Virus record (IMG/VR): IMGVR_UViG_3300030117_002013
Span: 1 to 36,994 of that record
DNA length: 36,994 bases
Reading direction: 5' to 3' (one strand)
From: a virus
Part shown: piece by piece, positions 32,636 to 36,994 of the stretch
How the letters are laid out: each line of letters starts with the position of its first letter
How positions within the stretch are numbered: position 1 is the first letter of the stretch
Notes under the pieces: generated by a model
What the model saw: only the letters and a program-made list of their open reading frames with translations
Told to the model about the DNA's origin: nothing
Databases searched by the model: none
Translations under genes and position numbers: made by a program

Positions 32636-33345
32636 TCCCTAAAGTTGAAATCCCTGCAATAGGAGTTGATTCTGTAAAAACATATTTAATACAAGCACCT
32701 ATTCTTAATGCTCCAAACGTACCAATCAATATCCCAATAGGGTTCCCAGTAATTGAAATGCCTTGTGTTAAGGCAAGAAGAAGTATTGAGAATGATGCTT
32801 TATTAGATAACGATCCAGATGGCAATTTGATTTTGTGTCCTGCACAGACACCAAGTTATGAGCCTATGAATTATGAGCCTCGTAAGCTCGTACCTATAAA
32901 AGATGAAGAACCTCAACGATACGAAGAGCCAGAAATCCCTCCAGCACCAGAAGTACCAGAAGCAGTCCCAGAAGCTTGCCCTCCTGATGGTGCACCTGAA
33001 GTTGGGACAAAAGTAGAAGAAGGAACTAAACAGATTATTAAGTATGAATTGGTTGGAAATCGTTGTGTAACTAGATATAAAAAATTAAATGTTCAACAAC
33101 AGATAATTGATGCGATACCCACGGTTCCCCAAGTGGTAAAAACGGGAGGAATTACTCTTGTGGCTACCACTGCGGCATTGAGTACACCACTGCTTTTGAA
33201 GGCAGTTAAACCAATTATTAAACAGATAGTAAATAAAGTTAAAAAGATATTAGGTAAGAAAGTAAAACGACCAAACTTATCTGAAAAAAGAACTAATTCT
33301 TATCGGGAGAAGAGGGGTTTGCCACCTTTAAAGGAGAAGAAATAA
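32632..33345 (+). CDS. Proline-rich protein with C-terminal membrane segment (237 aa), TTG start
   Basis: The TTG at 32632 overlaps the preceding stop; no ATG lies near the N terminus, and the sequence IPKVEIPAIGV is coherent from the start. Short proline-spaced motifs (APNVPINIPIGFPVIEMPC) and a long Pro/Glu-rich stretch (about 95-130) precede a hydrophobic segment (TGGITLVATTAALSTPLLL, about 177-195) and a very basic tail (NKVKKILGKKVKRP). From memory, proteins with this layout occur in T4-like cyanomyoviruses as uncharacterised virion or lysis-region proteins. Its last 53 bases overlap tail-to-tail with the reverse-strand gene. Confidence 0.78.
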   Translation: MIPKVEIPAIGVDSVKTYLIQAPILNAPNVPINIPIGFPVIEMPCVKARRSIENDALLDNDPDGNLILCPAQTPSYEPMNYEPRKLVPIKDEEPQRYEEPEIPPAPEVPEAVPEACPPDGAPEVGTKVEEGTKQIIKYELVGNRCVTRYKKLNVQQQIIDAIPTVPQVVKTGGITLVATTAALSTPLLLKAVKPIIKQIVNKVKKILGKKVKRPNLSEKRTNSYREKRGLPPLKEKK

Positions 33346-34081
33346 CGTGTCTATGTGGTAAAACTTGACCCATTTTAGGTTTAACAACAACATCTTCACA
33401 GAGATGATAATAAGGAGAATCAGTAGCAAATTCAATTCCTTGTAGTTTTAATTTTCCACATTCTCTCAATCTTGCAATATGCCAATCTAGTTTTTTGTTT
33501 TCTATTAATTGTTGTTGATGATCTCCTTGTAACTTTGCATTCTTCAAACAACGCTCTTGAAATCTTTTATCAAGTGGCATAGAAAAAGTTAAACTAGCAC
33601 CAAAGTTAAGTGAGAAATTATCTTTCTGTCCTGTTCTTATTTGTTGATAGTATAAAATGTCCCCTTCGTCGCTGTAGACTGGAGAGTCGTACCAGTATTC
33701 TTTAGGTTCTTGAAATGAATGTGAGTCAGTTACAAAGGGAGAGAATGTCAACATTGGCCCCTGACACACAACTCCACCTCCATATTGATTCTGTATAAGA
33801 TTTCCTTGTAATGTCTGGATCGCCATGTTAGTTAGCGATGCACTTGTGTTTGCTACTGGTGCTGCTGTTTGTGAAGTATTAGCTAATGCACTTGAACCAC
33901 TAAATAATATTATTGCGAGAAGACTGAGGTTGTTTCGGTAACACTTTCTAAGACTGTTGTCCGATTGATTGTTGTCATATTGGAAAGACCAGGGCCAATG
34001 TAACTTTCTGCGTACTGGAACGCCTGACCTGGATTGGCAACCGTAACATTTGGTTTTTGGTCTAAATCTGCTCCAGTCCAT
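33293..34081 (-). CDS. Exported protein of unknown function; start uncertain
   Basis: Reverse-strand gene, up to 262 residues from the only ATG at 34081. A signal-peptide-like segment (RKCYRNN followed by LSLLAIILFSGSSALA, ending near residue 64) lies about 45 residues inside, and the DNA before it is the coding region of the upstream gene in another frame. No ATG, GTG or TTG lies just before the signal segment, so either the long start, a rare start codon, a frameshift from the upstream gene or a sequencing error must be considered. The mature part has GGGVVCQGPMLTFSPF, SLTFSMPLDKRFQERC and paired cysteines. From memory the same pattern occurs in cyanomyovirus exported proteins. Confidence 0.7.
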   Translation of the reverse strand: MDWSRFRPKTKCYGCQSRSGVPVRRKLHWPWSFQYDNNQSDNSLRKCYRNNLSLLAIILFSGSSALANTSQTAAPVANTSASLTNMAIQTLQGNLIQNQYGGGVVCQGPMLTFSPFVTDSHSFQEPKEYWYDSPVYSDEGDILYYQQIRTGQKDNFSLNFGASLTFSMPLDKRFQERCLKNAKLQGDHQQQLIENKKLDWHIARLRECGKLKLQGIEFATDSPYYHLCEDVVVKPKMGQVLPHRHVISSPLKVANPSSPDKN

Positions 34082-34344
34082 GTATAACTTACTCCATTAA
34101 TTGTTTGGACCGTTTCAGACGGAGGTGGTGAAAGAGTCTCACCATCAATAGCAAGATTCGTTCCATTGATCGTATAAGTGTGCCCAGTGTTGAAATCGTT
34201 AGAGACAATAGTTTCTGTGACATTTTGCGTAGTTCGAGTAATTGCGCTCATGCTTCCACTAGAAAAATTAGGGACCACTGGCACTGCTATGACTGGTTTT
34301 TGCCAGCTATTTAATAATAACAATAGCAGCAAATAGCGTTTCAT
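33910..34344 (-). CDS. Exported Thr/Ser-rich protein (144 aa)
   Basis: The N terminus is a clear signal peptide (MKRYLLLLLLLNSWQKPVIA, cleavage about residue 20). The mature protein starts VPVVPNFSSGSM and is rich in Thr, Ser and Asn with beta-type spacing, including TGADLDQKP, PGQAFQYAESY and GPGLSNMT. From memory, proteins with these phrases occur in T4-like cyanophages without known role. It begins four bases after the upstream stop on the reverse strand and overlaps the downstream gene by 172 bases if that gene uses its ATG. It probably ends up in the periplasm or outer membrane. Confidence 0.83.
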   Translation of the reverse strand: MKRYLLLLLLLNSWQKPVIAVPVVPNFSSGSMSAITRTTQNVTETIVSNDFNTGHTYTINGTNLAIDGETLSPPPSETVQTINGVSYTWTGADLDQKPNVTVANPGQAFQYAESYIGPGLSNMTTINRTTVLESVTETTSVFSQ

Positions 34345-34348
34345 CTAC

Positions 34349-34828
34349 TTATTTAGTAGAGACAGAAGTGACAACTGAGCCAGTAGCGATTGTTCCAGCT
34401 CCACCAGCCGTCAAGGTAACGGCACCTGCTGTTGTAATCGTTCCAGCTAAATCACCAGCAGTTCCAGCAGCGTGTGAAGTTATGTCAGAGAAATTAGCTG
34501 ATTCTCCTGTCGTAACAGCAGATGTAGGAACAGCATCAGCTTGTGTATAGCTTTGAGAAAACGAGAAGCTATTGCCTGGGGTATCTTGTGTGGCTGAGAT
34601 TGTCCCTGGAGAGTACACGCCACTAGTAATGGTCCCAGCAGAAACCGTATTAGCGGTAGTCCCATCAGTTGTGTCTACTCCCGTTCCTGAAATTGAGAAC
34701 GAGCTACCTATCCTTTCAGCTTGGGTTATTCCAGCAGAAACTGTTAATTGAGCACTGGAAGTGATGGTGTGTGTTAAATCTGCCTGGGCTGGTGAAGCCA
34801 ACAGGAAGAGAAGTAAAAACTTCTTCAT
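34349..34828 (-). CDS. Exported Thr/Gly/Ala-rich protein (159 aa)
   Basis: A signal peptide (MKKFLLLFLLASPAQA, cleavage after residue 16) precedes a mature protein of low-complexity beta-type sequence: LTHTITSSAQLTVSAG, SFSISGTGVDTTDGTTA, SFSFSQSYTQAD, TAGDLAGTITTAGAVTLTAG. From memory similar proteins are encoded by cyanomyoviruses next to the VPVVPNF-type protein. The start overlaps the upstream stop by ATGA (34825-34828), so the two are translationally coupled. It may be a secreted or virion-surface protein; its role is unknown. Confidence 0.83.
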   Translation of the reverse strand: MKKFLLLFLLASPAQADLTHTITSSAQLTVSAGITQAERIGSSFSISGTGVDTTDGTTANTVSAGTITSGVYSPGTISATQDTPGNSFSFSQSYTQADAVPTSAVTTGESANFSDITSHAAGTAGDLAGTITTAGAVTLTAGGAGTIATGSVVTSVSTK

Positions 34829-35082
34829 TTGATTCCTACGTTGGTGTCTTTCTTGTCTACTATAAGTTTATCTTTCTTATTGTTGCCATTTTTGCCTTTT
34901 ATGTTTAGGCCGAAATTACTAAGAACCCCCGACAATAAACCAGCAGCAAAGGTTGTATCAATCTGCCTTACTGGGGTTCCAAAGTAACTCATTGAAATTA
35001 CTCCGAGACTCCAAGCAAGAACTATTAATTGAACTAAAGTTGCAATCCAACCTTGACCACTTTTTTCTTCTTGATCTTCCAT
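34825..35082 (-). CDS. Small two-helix membrane protein, holin-like (85 aa)
   Basis: This is the first gene of the reverse operon. A charged N terminus (MEDQEEKSGQG) leads into a membrane helix at about 13-34 (IATLVQLIVLAWSLGVISMSYF). A second, weaker one lies at about 43-60 (TTFAAGLLSGVLSNFGLNI), and the tail is strongly basic (KGKNGNNKKDKL). Two helices with a charged tail are the layout of small holins, which open the inner membrane at lysis. No endolysin gene is adjacent, so the role is inferred from topology alone. Confidence 0.72.
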   Translation of the reverse strand: MEDQEEKSGQGWIATLVQLIVLAWSLGVISMSYFGTPVRQIDTTFAAGLLSGVLSNFGLNIKGKNGNNKKDKLIVDKKDTNVGIK

Positions 35083-35114
35083 GTAAAATAAGCACTGGGA
35101 CTAGTACAATAAAA

Positions 35115-35145
35115 CCTCCCTTACTTCTTTCCTAAACAAGGGAGG
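35115..35145. terminator. Inverted repeat, possible bidirectional terminator
   Basis: CCTCCCTT (35115-35122) pairs perfectly with AAGGGAGG (35138-35145) across 15 bases. Beyond the stem there is AAAA on one side and CTTTA on the other, giving short U-tracts on both strands. It lies just upstream of the reverse operon start. Confidence 0.5.
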
Positions 35146-35206
35146 CTTTATCGGAACCTTAATAATGGGGACTTAGGCTCAAGCCAAAACTAGCAACTAT
35201 GTTTAG

Positions 35207-35233
35207 AATTGGGAAGACCCAGTTCTTTTTTTT
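35207..35233 (+). terminator. Rho-independent terminator directly before a start codon
   Basis: AATTGGG (35207-35213) pairs with CCCAGTT (35218-35224), including one G-U pair, around AAGA. After one C come eight T (35226-35233), and the next base begins the ATG at 35234. Its form is that of an intrinsic terminator. It would stop forward transcripts that have run antisense through the reverse operon. Confidence 0.75.
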
Positions 35234-35395
35234 ATGCTTGCTATTCTTAAACCTATTATTTTTACCGTCTTAAAAAGTAAAGCAATTAAACAATTAGCAC
35301 TTGATATTGTAAAAGCTGCTGTAAAAAAAACTGATAATGATGTAGATGATCGTCTTGCAGATATGCTAGAAAAAGCTTTATTCCCAGGTAAATAA
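35234..35395 (+). CDS. Small helical protein (53 aa)
   Basis: Read directly: ATG at 35234, TAA at 35393-35395. The product starts MLAILKPIIFTVLKSKAIKQ and ends LADMLEKALFPGK; the N-terminal third is amphipathic and hydrophobic, the centre has TDNDVDDR. From memory this pattern (short KPI-LxSK start, TDND(L/V)DD centre) is common in cyanophages next to the REEDERR-type protein that follows. It has no Shine-Dalgarno: the T-run of the terminator abuts the ATG. Confidence 0.75.
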   Translation: MLAILKPIIFTVLKSKAIKQLALDIVKAAVKKTDNDVDDRLADMLEKALFPGK

Positions 35396-35396
35396 A

Positions 35397-35561
35397 ATGA
35401 GCCAATACGATCCTTTTTGGAGAGAAGAAGACGAGCGTAGAGTATTAGAAATGGAAAAATGGTATGAATTAGATAACAGGTCAGATCCATCTCATCCACT
35501 ACATGCTCTTTACACAGGTTTAAATGAAAAATATGGGAAAAGAAGTAATTCTAAATCTTGA
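35397..35561 (+). CDS. Small acidic phage protein (54 aa), REEDERR type
   Basis: Read directly: ATG at 35397, TGA at 35559-35561. The product begins MSQYDPFWREEDERRVLEME and contains KWYELDNRSDPSHPLHALYTGL. From memory this is a common short cyanophage protein of unknown role. It starts one base after the preceding stop and overlaps the next gene by 38 bases (29 if that gene starts at its Met 4). Confidence 0.78.
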   Translation: MSQYDPFWREEDERRVLEMEKWYELDNRSDPSHPLHALYTGLNEKYGKRSNSKS

Positions 35562-35853
35562 TTTCTTAGATGAACTTTGTGGTAGACCTTCTCCAGAAGA
35601 AGAGTTTGCTATGGAAAAAACTATTATTGAGATCAAAGAATGTAACAAAATTGACAAAGTAAAAGATTATGCAATTGCCTTTGCTAGACAATCTCATCAT
35701 CAATCACATTTCATTGCTACTTGTATGGAAAGAATTGCTTTTACAGAAGCAAAATTAATATCTAGAAAATATCGAGTAAAACAACCAAAAACAATATTTC
35801 AAAAATTATCTATGATTAACGCTATATTATTTGATAAAGAAAAGGACTCATGA
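35524..35853 (+). CDS. Protein of unknown function (109 aa), HHQSHFIA type
   Basis: A soluble helical protein with an acidic N-terminal part (PSPEEEFAMEKTIIEIKE) and a central ARQSHHQSHFIATCMERIAF, then a basic C-terminal half (ISRKYRVKQPKTIFQKL). The histidine pairs could bind metal. Met 4 at 35533 is an alternative start with a smaller overlap. The stop overlaps the small terminase start by ATGA. I recall related proteins beside cyanophage terminase genes but no function. Confidence 0.8.
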   Translation: MKNMGKEVILNLDFLDELCGRPSPEEEFAMEKTIIEIKECNKIDKVKDYAIAFARQSHHQSHFIATCMERIAFTEAKLISRKYRVKQPKTIFQKLSMINAILFDKEKDS

Positions 35854-36077
35854 ACAGTAAAGACAATAAAGATTTATTAGAAGTTCTTCATACAGAACTA
35901 ATTAAAGAACTATTAGACCGTATTAGACAAGGAGATGCTAAACCTTCTGACTTAAATGTAGCTAGACAGATGTTAAAAGATAATGGCATTGAATGTTTAC
36001 CAGTACCTGAATCACCCTTTGGTGATCTCATGGCATCTCTTCCTGACTTAGAAGCTATCCACCCTCTAGAAAGATAA
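35850..36077 (+). CDS. Small terminase subunit (DNA maturase A), copy B, complete
   Basis: The 75-residue protein (T7 gp18: 89) has a helical N terminus (KDLLEVLHTELIKELLDRI), then RQGDAKPSDLNVARQMLKDNGI, a helix-turn-helix-like segment common in small terminases of T7-like phages, and a short acidic tail ending IHPLER. The last 47 residues equal copy A at the window start apart from one Val/Ile change. Unlike copy A it is not followed directly by the large terminase: two genes intervene. The ATG is in an ATGA overlap with the preceding stop. Confidence 0.85.
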   Translation: MNSKDNKDLLEVLHTELIKELLDRIRQGDAKPSDLNVARQMLKDNGIECLPVPESPFGDLMASLPDLEAIHPLER

Positions 36078-36081
36078 TGTT

Positions 36082-36699
36082 TTGAAAGTTTTAGTTGCTT
36101 GTGAATACTCAGGAAGAGTCCGTGATGCTTTCATTGCACAAGGCCATGACGCAATCTCTTGTGATCTGCTTCCTACTGAGTCTGACGGTCCCCATTATCA
36201 AGGAGATGTAACAGACATTCTTAATGATGGTTTTGACCTGATGGTGGCTCATCCACCTTGTACTCATCTAGCAGTAAGTGGTAGTAGACATTTTTGGCGT
36301 AAAGAAAAAGAACAAAAAGAAGCTCTTGATTTTGTAAGACTGTTAATGAACGCACCAATTAAAAGATGGTGTATAGAAAATCCTGTCAGTGTAATTAGTT
36401 CTTGTATTAGACCACCAGATCAAATAATTCAACCTTGGGAATTTGGTCATGAAGCACAAAAGACAACATGCCTTTGGTTGAAAAATTTAAACAGACTAAA
36501 ACCAACCAAACGAGTAGCAAAAGGTGAGTTTTGTATAACTAAAGGAGGAAATAAATTACCTGCTTGGTATAGCAACGCTAATGCAAAAGTTAGAAGTGCA
36601 ACTTTTCAAGGAATTGCAGATGCAATGGGTAATCAATGGGGAAATGAATCAAAATTACCAACTCCAATTGAACAACTTTGTTTACTATTAACAGCATGA
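36082..36699 (+). CDS. Cytosine-C5 DNA methyltransferase-like protein (205 aa), TTG start
   Basis: The start is TTG at 36082 after the small terminase. Motifs of C5-methyltransferases are visible in order: an SAM-binding VACEYSG (5-11), CDLLPTESDGPH, the catalytic-loop equivalent HPPCT with C60, and IENP (98-101). The protein is much shorter than typical C5 enzymes (300 or more residues) and has no clear target-recognition domain. This matches a compact phage family that I recall as annotated methyltransferases with little biochemistry. It could protect phage DNA from restriction. It is absent from the other terminase copy in this window, so it is an accessory gene. Confidence 0.85.
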   Translation: MKVLVACEYSGRVRDAFIAQGHDAISCDLLPTESDGPHYQGDVTDILNDGFDLMVAHPPCTHLAVSGSRHFWRKEKEQKEALDFVRLLMNAPIKRWCIENPVSVISSCIRPPDQIIQPWEFGHEAQKTTCLWLKNLNRLKPTKRVAKGEFCITKGGNKLPAWYSNANAKVRSATFQGIADAMGNQWGNESKLPTPIEQLCLLLTA

Positions 36700-36842
36700 A
36701 TTGTTGGCACTGTAAAACCGAATTAATTTGGGGGAGTGATTCTGATGCACCATTACATGATGAGTATTCAATGATTACTTTTTTATCTTGTCCTCAATGC
36801 AAATGTGACGTAGAAGTTTGGTTGCCAAAACAAAAAGAATAA
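36696..36842 (+). CDS. Small zinc-ribbon protein (48 aa)
   Basis: Read directly: ATG at 36696 in an ATGA overlap with the methyltransferase stop, TAA at 36840-36842. It has CWHC (3-6) and CPQCKC (34-39) knuckles of a zinc ribbon and ends VEVWLPKQKE. It is coupled to the methyltransferase and is absent from the other terminase copy, so the two probably moved as one unit. Confidence 0.75.
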   Translation: MNCWHCKTELIWGSDSDAPLHDEYSMITFLSCPQCKCDVEVWLPKQKE

Positions 36843-36843
36843 A

Positions 36844-36994
36844 ATGCAACCTTTACCAGAGAAACTACAAGACTTTAGATACTTTCTAATTCTTACTTGG
36901 AGGCATTTAAATCTTCCAGACCCAACTCCAGTCCAACTTGAGATTGCTGAGTATCTACAACACGGCCCTAGAAGAAAAATAATTCAAGCTTTTA
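36844..36994 (+). CDS. Large terminase subunit, copy B, 5' fragment
   Basis: The ATG at 36844 opens a frame that encodes the same first 50 residues as the gene at 147 (MQPLPEKLQDFRYFLILTWR and on) and runs off the window end. The DNA differs at 19 of 151 positions: one in the start codon (ATG for GTG) and the rest synonymous. It is therefore a related allele, not a sequencing duplicate. Confidence 0.95.
   Translation, partial: MQPLPEKLQDFRYFLILTWRHLNLPDPTPVQLEIAEYLQHGPRRKIIQAF

Larger units (their letters stand above)
35083..35233. promoter_or_regulatory. Divergent intergenic region
   Basis: It separates the reverse operon from the terminase-side forward genes and must hold start signals for at least the reverse operon. 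It contains the inverted repeat at 35115-35145 and the terminator at 35207-35233. I see no clear -35/-10 pair on either strand and no recognisable phage promoter. Confidence 0.55.

Noticed and set aside
34368-34550. Forward-strand frame opposite the exported reverse gene
   Set aside because: It is the antisense of a signal-peptide protein with clear coding character and good coupling to its neighbours.
35209-35220. ATTGGG..ACCC resembling, from memory, the promoter of the Syn5 phage RNA polymerase
   Set aside because: The match is partial, occurs once, and the same bases form a hairpin followed by eight T, so a terminator explains them better.
1-36994. CRISPR array, integrase, photosynthesis or carbon-metabolism genes
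   Set aside because: None were seen. No regularly spaced identical repeats with spacers, no tyrosine or serine recombinase motifs, and no psbA, hli or talC-like sequence.

Overview
The window reads as one unit of a T7-like podovirus genome, most likely a marine cyanophage infecting Synechococcus or Prochlorococcus. The evidence is the T7 gene order: single-subunit RNA polymerase, ssDNA-binding protein, endonuclease I, primase-helicase, exonuclease, portal, scaffold, capsid, tail tubes A and B, internal virion proteins, fibre, terminase. It is AT-rich and holds many small ORFs of types I associate from memory with cyanophages. There is no integrase, tRNA gene, CRISPR array or photosynthesis gene. 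Family names rest on motifs and gene order read by eye; no database search was possible.

Layout: (i) 1-1868 holds the end of a small terminase gene and a complete large terminase (copy A). (ii) 1869-2760 is non-coding, rich in short repeats phased at about 10-11 bp, and is probably the concatemer junction where the mature genome ends lie. (iii) 2761-4643 is an early cassette of six small genes, mostly separated by a repeated structured hairpin element and closed by a strong intrinsic terminator. (iv) 4644-8211 is a second early block ending in the RNA polymerase. (v) 8319-12168 is DNA metabolism, with no DNA polymerase gene: primase-helicase is followed directly by the exonuclease. (vi) 12196-31700 is the virion block, with a terminator after the capsid gene. 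Notable here are a LysM plus transglycosylase-like C-terminus on the gp15-like protein and an ADP-ribosyltransferase-like motif set in the gp16-like protein. (vii) 31729-33345 holds small forward genes. (viii) 33293-35082 is a reverse-strand operon of four membrane or exported proteins. (ix) 35234-36994 holds small genes, small terminase (copy B), a C5-methyltransferase-like gene, a zinc-ribbon gene and the start of a second large terminase.

The two terminase regions encode almost the same protein but differ at many synonymous sites. Copy B has two extra genes between small and large terminase. The window therefore joins two related but non-identical genomes head to tail, by assembly of co-occurring strains or a real mixed concatemer.

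In the inferred programme, host polymerase transcribes the hairpin-punctuated early genes, then the phage polymerase transcribes replication and virion genes. Replication would use the phage helicase, SSB and nucleases with a borrowed (probably host) DNA polymerase. DNA is packaged from concatemers by the terminase. The gp14/15/16 proteins would be ejected on infection, possibly delivering an ADP-ribosyltransferase-like activity.
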